Source: Rhizobiaceae bacterium
GTDB taxonomy: Bacteria > Pseudomonadota > Alphaproteobacteria > Rhizobiales > Rhizobiaceae
Length of the DNA: 64,000 nucleotides
Reading direction: 5' to 3'
Assembly (NCBI GenBank): GCA_017640615.1
Contig: JAEPQK010000002.1
Span: 1 to 64,000, forward strand
Shown here: positions 8,804 through 16,801 of the stretch, one piece after another
How positions within the stretch are numbered: the stretch's first letter is position 1
Layout: the number at the start of each line of letters is the position of its first letter
Position numbers and translations under genes: made by a program
The notes under the pieces: generated by a model
What the model saw: only the letters and a program-made list of their open reading frames with translations
Databases searched by the model: none
Told to the model about the DNA's origin: nothing

Positions 8804-8804
8804 T
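8789..8804. promoter_or_regulatory. Inverted repeat, candidate GntR operator
   Basis: AAAACTA, two bases (CA), TAGTTTT: perfect 7-bp arms in the divergent region between tctC and the DUF3604 gene. Its size and symmetry suit a dimeric GntR/HutC regulator, and the only regulator gene in the tct operon is of that type. The link to that protein is inference. Confidence 0.55.
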
Positions 8805-8841
8805 GTCGGAATTGTCGATAGCCATTGTCGGGAGAGCGAGC

Positions 8842-11175
8842 TTGGCCACTGCGAAGACGAACACGAAACAGGTGGCGGACCCTCTCGCCAACGGGCGAGG
8901 GCTTGTTCCAATCGAGCACATGGGCCATGCGGGCTCTTCCGTCGCGCCGGGCGTCGACCCCGCGATTTATGGCTCAGCCAGTCTCGCCCCTCTCGGCCCG
9001 GCGGAGGTACGCAGCGCGAGAACGTTCACACTGACCTATCGGGTTGGCCGGCTCGGCCTCGACGATACGGGATCGATCTGCGTCTGCTTCAGGGTGATGA
9101 GCGATGTCAGCCCGCTACAGGTCGGCGACCCGGCGGCGCCGAATTACGTCTCGGCGCAGTGTTCGGGTTCCGGCCGCATCGCGCTTTCGTTTAATGCGGA
9201 AGGTGGGCAGCGCCCATGGAACAAGCGGCTTCTGGCGCGCTTGCAGGGTGGTTACCTGAAAGAAGGCGACGAGATCACGATTGTATTCGGTGATACCTCC
9301 GGTGGCTCACCGGGCATGATGATGCAGACCTTCGCCGAGGCCGCGTTCGAGTTCCGCGTCATGGCGGATGTTGTTGCCACGGGCCATTTCGTGCCGCTCC
9401 GTGAGCGTCTGTCGGTCCCGGTCGTGGCCGGCCCGGCAGCAATCTGGAAAGCCGTGCTGCCCAGCTTGCGCCGGCCGGGCGAAGCGTTCCATCTCGGCAT
9501 CAAGCCGGAGGACATCTGGGGCAACCCGACGCGCAACGCACGGGCGAAGCTGAAGCTGGTTCCCAGTCTGCCGGTCGAGGGGCTGCCGGGGACGATTGCC
9601 TTCGATGGCACTCATCGCGCCCGCGCAATCGAAGGCTTACGCGTTACAAAGCCCGGGCTGCTGACCATCGGCATTTTCGACGGCGACACCGCAATCGCCA
9701 ACGCCGGTCCCATGGTCATTCGCGACGGCGCGGTGGCCGGCTATTGGGGCGACCTTCATGGCCAGTCGGGCGAAACCGTCGGCGTCGGCACTGCCGAAAG
9801 CTATTTTGCCTTCGCCCGCGATTGTTCGTTCCTGGATGTCACCAGCCATCAGGCAAATGATTTTCAGGTCAACGACACATTCTGGAAACATCTGAACGAA
9901 CTGACAGCAGCGTATGATACGCCCGGCCGTTTCGTCGTTTTCCCCGGCTATGAATGGTCCGGCAATACGGCGGTTGGCGGTGATCACAACGTGTTCTTCC
10001 GCCATGAGGGCCGTGCAATCCGGCGCTCCTCGCATGCCTTGCTGCCAGATCGGGGAGACATCGAAACCGATGCCACCGATCTCGTCGCGCTGTTCGAAGC
10101 GCTGAAGGGCGAAGACGCCGTCGTCTATGCCCATGTCGGCGGCCGCTATGCCAACATCAATTATGCGCACGACCCCAGGCTGGAAACCGCGGTCGAGTTG
10201 CATTCGGCATGGGGGTCGTTCGAGTGGATGCTGACGGACGCGCTCGAAGCAGGATACCGGGTTGGCGTGGTGTGCAATTCCGACGGTCACAAGGGTCGTC
10301 CGGGCGCAAGTTTCCCCGGCGCATCCACCTTCGGAGCCTATGGCGGACTGACCTGCTTTCTTGCCCCAAAGCTCGACCGCGACGCGATTTTCGAGGCGAT
10401 GCGGCGACGCCATCATTACGGCACCACCGGCAGCCGCATGCATATCGACCTGGAAATAAAACTGGGTGAGACCGGCGCGCTCTACGAACGCGACCCAAAT
10501 GTTTTCAACGGCGCCAGGTCGCGCCCTTCCGACACAGCCGCGATGGGCGATATCGTAAAGACTGCGCTCGCAGATGCCGAATTGGCGGTGGCGGTCCACG
10601 CGCCATCGCCAATTCTCGACGTCACGATCTTCAACGGTACGGTGCCGGTCGCGGTTCTGCGGCCCTATGCGGAAGCCGATCTCGGCAATCGTATTCGCGT
10701 CACCTGTTCAGGGGCGGAATATCGCGGTCGCGGGCGCAACACGACCTGGCGTGGACGGGCCCGGTTTTCCGGCAATCGTATCGCTGACTTTCGCCGCTTC
10801 AACCACTGGAACCGCGAACGCCGGTTCGAACAACAGGGCGACGATACGGTGGTTTGGCATGCCATCACCACGGGCAACATGACCGGCTTCGATGCGCGGC
10901 TGGAAGGCGAGGGCGGCGTGCTCGACATCGACACCAATCGCGGTTCGATGTCGGTCGAACTGGGCAATTTGGGGCTGGAGCCGGCTGCGATGGAGGCGGG
11001 GGGGCTCGAGCGTCGTTTGTCGGTTCAGCGCCTGCCAGATGAAAACCCGCATACGTCATTCGCGTTCAAACGCACCATCCAGCTCGACCGGCCCGGCGAC
11101 AATGCGGTCTGGATACGGGTGCGGACCGAGGATGGTCACTGCGCGTGGACAAGCCCGGTCTATCTCGTTCGCTGA
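8842..11175 (+). CDS. DUF3604 family protein with PHP-like metal-dependent hydrolase motifs
   Basis: The 777-residue protein has an N-terminal beta-rich region (about 1-290) and a PHP-like metal site. Potential ligands are His306 in GDLHGQSGE, His336 in SHQAND, Glu371 in GYEWSG, His382 in GDHNVF, His431 in YAHVGG, His454 in ELHSAW, and the Asp481-x-His483 pair in NSDGHKG. This series matches DUF3604, whose members resemble metal-dependent phosphoesterases but mostly lack a proven reaction. No signal peptide is seen. TTG at 8842 is chosen because GGGAGAG lies about six bases upstream; an in-frame TTG 13 codons earlier lacks one. It is divergent from tctCBA-gntR across a shared operator, suggesting it acts on the imported compound. 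Confidence 0.78.
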   Translation: MATAKTNTKQVADPLANGRGLVPIEHMGHAGSSVAPGVDPAIYGSASLAPLGPAEVRSARTFTLTYRVGRLGLDDTGSICVCFRVMSDVSPLQVGDPAAPNYVSAQCSGSGRIALSFNAEGGQRPWNKRLLARLQGGYLKEGDEITIVFGDTSGGSPGMMMQTFAEAAFEFRVMADVVATGHFVPLRERLSVPVVAGPAAIWKAVLPSLRRPGEAFHLGIKPEDIWGNPTRNARAKLKLVPSLPVEGLPGTIAFDGTHRARAIEGLRVTKPGLLTIGIFDGDTAIANAGPMVIRDGAVAGYWGDLHGQSGETVGVGTAESYFAFARDCSFLDVTSHQANDFQVNDTFWKHLNELTAAYDTPGRFVVFPGYEWSGNTAVGGDHNVFFRHEGRAIRRSSHALLPDRGDIETDATDLVALFEALKGEDAVVYAHVGGRYANINYAHDPRLETAVELHSAWGSFEWMLTDALEAGYRVGVVCNSDGHKGRPGASFPGASTFGAYGGLTCFLAPKLDRDAIFEAMRRRHHYGTTGSRMHIDLEIKLGETGALYERDPNVFNGARSRPSDTAAMGDIVKTALADAELAVAVHAPSPILDVTIFNGTVPVAVLRPYAEADLGNRIRVTCSGAEYRGRGRNTTWRGRARFSGNRIADFRRFNHWNRERRFEQQGDDTVVWHAITTGNMTGFDARLEGEGGVLDIDTNRGSMSVELGNLGLEPAAMEAGGLERRLSVQRLPDENPHTSFAFKRTIQLDRPGDNAVWIRVRTEDGHCAWTSPVYLVR

Positions 11176-11252
11176 CAAACCTATTCGCGAGCTTGCCACG
11201 CTGGGTGTCATGATTGGATAACGGCCACCGGAGAATTCGCCGGAGTGGCTCT

Positions 11253-11855
11253 ATGACACCCAAACAGGCGGCCCGCCGGGCGCGCATCGAACAGGCTGCC
11301 TACGAGGTGCTGGGCGAGCTTGGCTACAACAGCGCCTCCTTGCTAGCCATCGCCAAGCACGCCAAGGCGTCCAATGAGACGCTCTACAACTGGTACGGCA
11401 ACAAGCAGGGGCTGTTCCGTTCGCTGGTCGCTTCGGATGCCCGCGAGGCGGCGGAGCTTCTAGAACGCGCGGCCGCCGATAAAAGCGATCCGGTCGAGGT
11501 GCTCGCAAAGCTGGGTCCGGTGCTGCTCGGCATTGTGACGGGCGAGCGCGCGGTGATGCTGAACCGCGCCGCTGCGGGCGATGTCAGCGACACTGCAACG
11601 CTCGGAAGGGCGATCGCCGAGGCCGGGCGCGAGACGATCGCGCCTTTGCTGCGCTCGCTGCTAGAGCGTGCCCGCGACGAGGGTTCGATAAAATGCGATG
11701 ACATTGCCGCTGCCGCCGAAACCTATTTCCAACTGCTTATCGGCGATTTGCAGATCAGGCGAGCGATTGGTGTCGTCGGCCCGCTGAGCGCGCAGGAAAT
11801 CGACGTTCGCGCGAGGCGCGCCCAAGAGCTTTTCCTGAAGCTCTACGCCGCGTAA
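11253..11855 (+). CDS. TetR-family transcriptional regulator
   Basis: The 200-residue protein has a TetR N-terminal helix-turn-helix: ARIEQAAYEVLGELGYNSAS, then LLAIAKHAKASNETLYNWYG and KQGLFRSLV. The all-helical C-terminal ligand domain is generic. Start ATG 11253 follows a GGAG site; an earlier in-frame start would add 13 residues without support. It lies 77 bases after the DUF3604 gene in the same direction, and its end overlaps the end of nagA (convergent) by 13 bases. Its target could be the DUF3604 gene or something outside the window; I see no clear operator next to it. Confidence 0.85.
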   Translation: MTPKQAARRARIEQAAYEVLGELGYNSASLLAIAKHAKASNETLYNWYGNKQGLFRSLVASDAREAAELLERAAADKSDPVEVLAKLGPVLLGIVTGERAVMLNRAAAGDVSDTATLGRAIAEAGRETIAPLLRSLLERARDEGSIKCDDIAAAAETYFQLLIGDLQIRRAIGVVGPLSAQEIDVRARRAQELFLKLYAA

Positions 11856-12988
11856 GCGCTGCCGTTCAACCACACGCCTTCAAGATCGAAATCTTCGCTC
11901 AGGTGCAGGAAGTTCGCGGGAGCGCCGAGCTTGAGGCTGCCGGCCCTGCCGGCCGCGCGCATGGTTGATGCGGGATAGCTCGTCGCCATGCGCAACGCTT
12001 CCGCAAGTTCGAGCCCAACGGTCTCGACCATGAAGGCGACGGCCGTGCGGATATCCAGGTCGGCGCCGGCCAGCGTGCCATCTTCAAGCGTCAGGCGGCC
12101 TTCGTGCCGCAGGATCTTCCGCGAGCCCAGCGTGAAGGAGGTGAGTTCGGAGCCGGCCACCGACATGGCGTCGCTGACCAGGAATATCCGGCCGGGCCCG
12201 CGTTTTGAAGCGAGCGCGATGCGGATTGCAATTGGATCGACATGGAAGCCGTCGGCGATCAGCCCTGCATCGAGCTTGCCGCTCTCCAGCGCCGCCCCTA
12301 CCAGGCCGGGTTCGCGGTGGTTGAGCGGGCTCATGGCGTTGAAGAGATGCGTCACGCAGCTCGCGCCGGCGTCAGCCGCCGCCAGTGCAGCGCTCGCGGC
12401 GCAGTCACTGTGGCCAAGACTGACCACGATACCGGCCTCGGCAAGCGTCGCGATCTGGTCGTTCGACACCATTTCGGGCGCCAAAGTCACCATCAGCCGC
12501 GGCAGTTCGGACGCCGCACTGACGAGGAGATCGAGGTCGTCCGCCGTCATCTCGCGCATCAGGCCGGGATAGTGGGCACCCTTGCGCGTCTTCGCCAGAT
12601 GCGGGCCCTCAAGATGCAGGCCGAAGAAGCCCGGCACATTTGCGCGCTGCGCGGCGACTGCAGCCTCGAGTGCAGCGCGGACCTTCTCCGCGCTGTCAGT
12701 GATCAGCGTCGGCAGAATTGATGTCGAGCCAAGCCTGATGTGGGCCGCGCAGATTTCGCGGATCGTTTCCAGCGTCGGCGCGTCGTTGAGCAGGTACCCG
12801 CCACCGCCATTGACTTGCAGATCGACGAAGCCGGGTACGATCATCCCCGTGTCGAAGCGCAGGTCACCGTTCCCGCCGCTGGAACCAACTTCCGCCACCA
12901 CGCCGTCGCGCATTACAAGCCGCGCGTTGTCGATGAACTCTTCGCCATCGAACAGGTGCCGCGCAGTGAGGGTGGTTGTTTCACTCAT
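11843..12988 (-). CDS. nagA: N-acetylglucosamine-6-phosphate deacetylase
   Basis: The 381-residue amidohydrolase removes acetate from GlcNAc-6-phosphate to give glucosamine-6-phosphate. Family motifs are present: VPGFVDLQVNGGGG (about 51-64), metal ligand Glu127 in HLEGPH, His193 in LGHSD, His214 in THLFNAM and catalytic Asp273 in VSDAMS. It is last in a minus-strand operon of kinase, GntR regulator, SIS deaminase and nagA. Its ATG overlaps the stop of the SIS gene as ATGA. Product flows back to the neighbouring SIS-type deaminase. All key residues I can identify are intact. Confidence 0.95.
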   Translation of the reverse strand: MSETTTLTARHLFDGEEFIDNARLVMRDGVVAEVGSSGGNGDLRFDTGMIVPGFVDLQVNGGGGYLLNDAPTLETIREICAAHIRLGSTSILPTLITDSAEKVRAALEAAVAAQRANVPGFFGLHLEGPHLAKTRKGAHYPGLMREMTADDLDLLVSAASELPRLMVTLAPEMVSNDQIATLAEAGIVVSLGHSDCAASAALAAADAGASCVTHLFNAMSPLNHREPGLVGAALESGKLDAGLIADGFHVDPIAIRIALASKRGPGRIFLVSDAMSVAGSELTSFTLGSRKILRHEGRLTLEDGTLAGADLDIRTAVAFMVETVGLELAEALRMATSYPASTMRAAGRAGSLKLGAPANFLHLSEDFDLEGVWLNGSAYAA

Positions 12989-14028
12989 GCCGTTTGCGTC
13001 ACCTTGCGCAGGTTCGGGGGGGCGTCCGGGTTGCGTCCGCGTGCCCGCGCCAACGTTTCGACGAAGGAATAGAAGCTGACCAGCGTCGGTATCGGATCCG
13101 TGAGCGGATGGCCGGAAGCAACCGTGTCGAGCGTCACCGCCCCCTCTGCCTTGCCTGCCGTGGTGAAGGTCTTTGCCTTGTTGGTGGCAAGGCCGCTCAC
13201 GGCCTTCAAGGTCGGTTCAAGCGAGGCGTCGCGGCCGGCAAGAGCCAGCACGGGAAATCCCTCGCCGACAATCGAGACCGGCCCGTGCATCACCTCCGCC
13301 GCGCTGTAGGCTTCGGCCTGCATTTGACAGGTTTCCTTGAATTTGAGCGCGACCTCGTTGGCAATCGCAAATGAAGGCCCGCGCCCGAGCACATACAAAG
13401 AGCGCGCATCCCGCAGCTCCCTGATCAGCGGGTCCCAGCCGCAATCGAGCGCATCGCGGCATTGCTGCGGCAACTTGTGAAGCGCCTGGAGCAGATCGGT
13501 ATTGCCGCGCCAGTGACCCAGCAGCAGGAGACCGGCGATCAGCGAATTGACGAAAGTCTTCGTCGCCGCGACGCTGCGTTCCGGCCCCGCGGCGATGTCG
13601 AATGTGTGGTCCGACACGCCGGCCAGCGGCGATTGGGCATTGTTGGTGATGGAGACGACAACGGCGCCACCGCCCCCGGCAGCGCGCGTTGCCTCCACGA
13701 TGTCGGGGCTCATGCCCGACTGTGATATTGAGATGGTCACGCAGCCAGCGAGTTCAAGTCGCGCACCATATATGGAAGCGACCGAAGGCCCGAGCGATGC
13801 GACCGGGATGCCGGCGTCGATTTCGAATGCATATTTCAGATAGGTCGCACAGTGATCCGACGAGCCACGGGCGATTGTTGCGATCATCTTTGGGCCGCCG
13901 GCCCTGATCGCCTTCGCCGCCGGCTCGATCATCTTTGGCGCTGCGTCCAGCAGGCGCTGGATCGCGTCCGGAATTTCGGTCACCTCCTGCCGCATCAATG
14001 TTGCGTCGGTGGTGTGCGATGCCGTCAT
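12985..14028 (-). CDS. SIS-domain glucosamine-6-phosphate deaminase (NagB-II type)
   Basis: The 347-residue protein has two SIS domains like the isomerase half of GlmS but no glutaminase domain. Seen are RGSSDHCATYLKYAFE (first domain), SISQSGMSPD (phosphosugar loop), GRGPSFAIANEVALKFKE with the following QAEAY (second domain) and a GlmS-like C-terminus ending NLRKVTQT. Such stand-alone proteins next to nagA and nagK act as NagB-II, turning glucosamine-6-phosphate into fructose-6-phosphate and ammonia. The gene is coupled to nagA by ATGA and lies directly after the GntR gene. A role as another aldose-ketose isomerase is possible but less likely here. Confidence 0.86.
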   Translation of the reverse strand: MTASHTTDATLMRQEVTEIPDAIQRLLDAAPKMIEPAAKAIRAGGPKMIATIARGSSDHCATYLKYAFEIDAGIPVASLGPSVASIYGARLELAGCVTISISQSGMSPDIVEATRAAGGGGAVVVSITNNAQSPLAGVSDHTFDIAAGPERSVAATKTFVNSLIAGLLLLGHWRGNTDLLQALHKLPQQCRDALDCGWDPLIRELRDARSLYVLGRGPSFAIANEVALKFKETCQMQAEAYSAAEVMHGPVSIVGEGFPVLALAGRDASLEPTLKAVSGLATNKAKTFTTAGKAEGAVTLDTVASGHPLTDPIPTLVSFYSFVETLARARGRNPDAPPNLRKVTQTA

Positions 14029-14795
14029 TGACCGCCTCCCGGAATCTGAAGTTCGGCCACGAACTCATAGGCGTCGCCGCGATATTTAGACTGCGTGAAT
14101 TCCACGACCTGCCCGCTCGGCAGATAGGAGACCCGTTCGATACTGAGCCCGGCAGCATCCTTTTCCACATCCAGAAGAGCAGCGTCTTCAGGCTCAAGGC
14201 TGACCGCCCGTATGCGCTGGATGGCGCGAACCGGCCGGCAGCCGCGGCTCTCAAGATGCGCATAGAGCGAGCTCTGCACATTTTCGGGGTCGGGCAGGTA
14301 GTCGGGCGAAAGCGCGGCGCGTTCGATCGCCAGCGGAACGTTGTCGGCAAGCCGCAGGCGCGATATGCGCGCCACTTGTCCGTGCGGCTTGAGGCCGAGC
14401 GTCATCGTCTCGGTGATCGATGGCGCGAACAGGCCGCGCTCCAGCCATTGCGAACGTACGGTCTTGCCACGCAGTGCCATGTCCTCGCTGAACGAAGTCA
14501 GGCGCGACAGCGACTGTTCCACGCGGCTGGAGGAAGGGGCGACCGAAGTACCCGAACCCTGCCGCTGGATCACGAGCCCGTTGCGTGCCAGATCCTGCAC
14601 CGCTTTTCGAACCGTAATGCGCGAAATACCGCTGAGCTCGGCCAGTTCGCGTTCAGAAGGCAGCGCCTGGCCGGGCTTCAACGTGCCCGCCTGGATCGCC
14701 CGTTCGATATGCTCGCGAAACTGCATATAGAGCGGCCCGCCGCCCTGCCTGTTCCAGGCTTCCTGGTCGAGCATTTGCGCCAGCTCATGCGCCAT
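14025..14795 (-). CDS. GntR/HutC-family regulator of the amino-sugar locus (NagQ-like)
   Basis: The 256-residue protein has a GntR winged helix (LKPGQALPSERELAELSGIS, then ITVRKAVQDLARNGLVIQRQ with the wing motif GSGTSV) and a UTRA ligand domain (ISRLRLADNVPLAIERAALS; VEFTQSKYRGDAYEFV). UTRA domains of this group commonly sense phosphorylated amino sugars such as GlcNAc-6-phosphate. Start ATG 14795 is supported by GGGGAGG just upstream and overlaps the end of the kinase gene. It also overlaps the next gene. Likely operators are TGGTATTA-containing sites in the divergent control region about 900 bases upstream. Confidence 0.88.
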   Translation of the reverse strand: MAHELAQMLDQEAWNRQGGGPLYMQFREHIERAIQAGTLKPGQALPSERELAELSGISRITVRKAVQDLARNGLVIQRQGSGTSVAPSSSRVEQSLSRLTSFSEDMALRGKTVRSQWLERGLFAPSITETMTLGLKPHGQVARISRLRLADNVPLAIERAALSPDYLPDPENVQSSLYAHLESRGCRPVRAIQRIRAVSLEPEDAALLDVEKDAAGLSIERVSYLPSGQVVEFTQSKYRGDAYEFVAELQIPGGGQ

Positions 14796-15681
14796 CGGAC
14801 TGGCCTCCCCTGAGGAAGTGCGTGCGCGCAAGTGCGACGGCGCCGTCCACTGCGCTGCCCTGCGGTTCCGCCAGCAGCCGCACGAAGCGCTGCGAGAGCA
14901 GGTCGCGATAGCGCCTCCCGAGCCCGCCGAGAAGGCAAAGCCGCGTGGTGTTCTCGTCGACGATTGCAGCAAGCGCCTCTTCCACGTCGCGCACCGCGTC
15001 CGCCATGATGCGCTTCGCGGTTGGGTCATCGCGCTCGGCGAAGTCGAGCACCAGCGGCGCAAACCGGCCGAAATCCCCCGGGCTCGCCGAATGGGCATAT
15101 TCAACGATCGTCTGTGGATTGTTGCGGAAATCGTTCAGCACATGGGCGGTGATTGGCGTCGTCGCGCGCACATGATCATGAGCCAGCAGCGCCTCTTCCA
15201 GAAGCTGTCGGCCAAGCCGCGCGCCGCTGCCCAGATCGCCGACCACAAACCCCCAGCCACCGGCGGTGCGGATCGTGTCGCCGGATTTGGCGATGAAGAC
15301 AGAGCCGGTGCCGATGATCGCCACCACGCCGTCTGTATCGCCCACCGCGCCCTGAAGCGCTATGCGGGCGTCCGATTCCACGATGCTTTGTCTAAAGGGC
15401 AGGGCGTCCTGGAGCTCGCTGCCGCGCGTGCCGACATTCGCGCCGGCAACGCCAATGAAGGCGCGCCCCTCATTTAGAAGGGATTCTTGCAGCCCCGCCT
15501 GTGCCAGCGCCATGGCGCATGCTTTGGTGATGTTTTCCACCGCGCCGGCAAAGTTGGTCATGACGTTCGCCGCGCCGGTTTCGGCCTCGCCGAGGAGAGC
15601 GCCCTTGTCGGACAATGCAATCGCCCGGCATTTGGTGCCGCCGCCATCGATTCCGAAAATCGGGAAGCTAATATTCGTCAT
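14785..15681 (-). CDS. BadF/BadG-type N-acetylhexosamine kinase (GlcNAc and possibly MurNAc)
   Basis: The 298-residue protein has the ASKHA fold: FGIDGGGTKCRA (phosphate-1 loop) at the N-terminus, GVAGAN, IGTGSVF (phosphate-2), GGWGFVVGDLGSGARLG and a C-terminal LLGGLG. This is the BadF/BadG/BcrA family that contains eukaryotic-type GlcNAc kinases. A clostridial member phosphorylating both MurNAc and GlcNAc has been described. Here it is first gene of the minus-strand operon, divergent from murQ, so it would supply MurNAc-6-P and GlcNAc-6-P. No Shine-Dalgarno precedes the ATG, and a predicted -10 box lies only seven bases upstream, suggesting a leaderless mRNA. An in-frame ATG nine codons earlier is less likely. 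Confidence 0.82.
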   Translation of the reverse strand: MTNISFPIFGIDGGGTKCRAIALSDKGALLGEAETGAANVMTNFAGAVENITKACAMALAQAGLQESLLNEGRAFIGVAGANVGTRGSELQDALPFRQSIVESDARIALQGAVGDTDGVVAIIGTGSVFIAKSGDTIRTAGGWGFVVGDLGSGARLGRQLLEEALLAHDHVRATTPITAHVLNDFRNNPQTIVEYAHSASPGDFGRFAPLVLDFAERDDPTAKRIMADAVRDVEEALAAIVDENTTRLCLLGGLGRRYRDLLSQRFVRLLAEPQGSAVDGAVALARTHFLRGGQSDGA

Positions 15682-15682
15682 A

Positions 15683-15698
15683 ATTGTATAATACCAAT
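15683..15698 (-). promoter_or_regulatory. Candidate operator overlapping kinase -10 box
   Basis: On the minus strand ATTGGTATTATACAAT, with ATTG/CAAT ends, covers the predicted -10 of the kinase operon. It shares the 8-mer TGGTATTA with a second site in front of murQ. Probable binding site of the co-encoded GntR regulator. Confidence 0.5.
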
Positions 15699-15715
15699 TT
15701 AGGACCATTAACCAA
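15688..15715 (-). promoter_or_regulatory. Candidate promoter of kinase-gntR-deaminase-nagA operon
   Basis: Read on the minus strand: TTGGTT (15715-15710), 16-base spacer, TATTAT (15693-15688). Transcription would start at or next to the A of the kinase ATG (15681). That agrees with the absence of a ribosome site there. Confidence 0.45.
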
Positions 15716-15814
15716 GCACTTTTTACGTGGCAGATTCGAGTTGGCGTAACCGGCTGTAAATATTGATGAAATGGCTGCAATCTGAGTCGATGCAAAAACA
15801 TGGTTAAACCCGAC

Positions 15815-15842
15815 TGGACAATTGGTACCAAAATGGTATTAA
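15815..15842 (+). promoter_or_regulatory. Candidate promoter of murQ-ABC transporter operon
   Basis: TGGACA (15815-15820), 16-base spacer and TATTAA (15837-15842). The start point would be near 15849, right at the AGGAGG ribosome site, giving a very short leader. The -10 overlaps an operator-like TGGTATTA. Confidence 0.42.
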
Positions 15843-15843
15843 T
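15821..15843 (+). promoter_or_regulatory. Candidate operator in front of murQ
   Basis: This stretch holds TTGGTACCAA (perfect palindrome, 15822-15831) followed by AATGGTATTAAT (15832-15843). TGGTATTA at 15834-15841 repeats the 8-mer found over the divergent kinase promoter, so one regulator could control both directions. Confidence 0.5.
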
Positions 15844-15864
15844 CAGACAGGAGGCGTGGCGCGC

Positions 15865-16758
15865 ATGAAAAATACGGAAGGCGTCGAGAGCAGGTCGTTG
15901 GGCCTGGACCGGCAGGAGCCCGAGAGCATTCTCGCGCTGCTGCTCGACGGCCAGTCCCGCGCGATCGACGCTGTATCCTCCGCTACCCCGCAAATCGCCG
16001 AGGCCGCGCGCATCATGGCGCAATGTGTCAGCGAAGGCGGCAAGCTCGCATATGCAGCCGCCGGCAGCTCGGCGCTTATGGCTATGGCCGACAGTCTGGA
16101 ACTGCCCGGCACGTTCGGAGTTCCGCTTGAGCGCGTGAAGTGTCTCATCGCTGGCGGCATGGCCAGCCTGTCGGATCTGATTGGCTCGACAGAGGACGAC
16201 GAGACGCAGGGCGCGCGCGATGTCGCCGACGCTGATGTCGGGGCGGGGGACTGTCTCATCTGCATTTCCGCGAGCGGATCTACGCGCTACACGCTGGCCG
16301 CGCTCAAGGCGGGCGCTGCCGCTGGCGCGACCACGATCGCACTTGCAAACAATGACGGCGCGCCCCTTCTTGAGGCTGCCGACGTCGCAATTCTGCTGCC
16401 CACGCCGCCTGAGATCATCAGCGGCTCCACGCGTCTCGGCGCTGGCACGGCGCAGAAAGCCGCCCTCAACCTTATGTCCACGTTGATGGCCGTGCATCTC
16501 GGCCACGTCCATGACGGGCATATGGTCAATCTGCGGGCGGACAACGAAAAGCTGAACCAGAGGGCATGCCGCATCGTCACCGACATTGCCGGTTGCGAAG
16601 AAGCGGTATCGCGGGAACTATTGTCCCGGTCGGAAGGTTCGGTGAAGCATGCGATCCTCTTGGCGGCCGGAATCCCCGACCTTCGGTCCGCGGACGAAAT
16701 GCTCAGCCGGCATCGGGGCAATCTTCGCAACACCTTGTCGGCTGTGAAACGAGCATAA
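15865..16758 (+). CDS. murQ: N-acetylmuramic acid 6-phosphate etherase (MurQ) homologue
   Basis: The 297-residue SIS protein matches MurQ. Seen are TFGVP preceded by an acidic residue at the place of the MurQ catalytic Glu (SLELPGTFGVP), IAGG, SASGSTRYT (phosphate loop), PPEIISGSTRLGAGTAQK (the MurQ signature) and NEKLNQRACRIV. MurQ splits the lactyl ether of MurNAc-6-P to give GlcNAc-6-P and D-lactate. ATG 15865 follows AGGAGG at ten bases. It heads an operon with a sugar ABC importer and Gfo/Idh gene and faces the kinase/nagA operon, so its product feeds NagA. It diverges from enteric MurQ (AAAGSS instead of GAGTSG), so a related lyase activity is possible. Confidence 0.83.
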   Translation: MKNTEGVESRSLGLDRQEPESILALLLDGQSRAIDAVSSATPQIAEAARIMAQCVSEGGKLAYAAAGSSALMAMADSLELPGTFGVPLERVKCLIAGGMASLSDLIGSTEDDETQGARDVADADVGAGDCLICISASGSTRYTLAALKAGAAAGATTIALANNDGAPLLEAADVAILLPTPPEIISGSTRLGAGTAQKAALNLMSTLMAVHLGHVHDGHMVNLRADNEKLNQRACRIVTDIAGCEEAVSRELLSRSEGSVKHAILLAAGIPDLRSADEMLSRHRGNLRNTLSAVKRA

Positions 16759-16801
16759 CAGGGAAATTCGCGCCCGCATGGGCATTCAAAGGGAGAAAGA
16801 A

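Noticed and set aside
14796..15104. Longer N-terminus for the amino-sugar GntR regulator
   Set aside because: It would overlap the kinase gene by about 300 bases, and the ribosome site GGGGAGG is at the inner ATG.
15682..16521. Extension of the kinase frame upstream of its ATG to give a 578-residue protein
   Set aside because: The extra part lies over the divergent control region and murQ, and the ASKHA fold starts only at residue 280 of that version.
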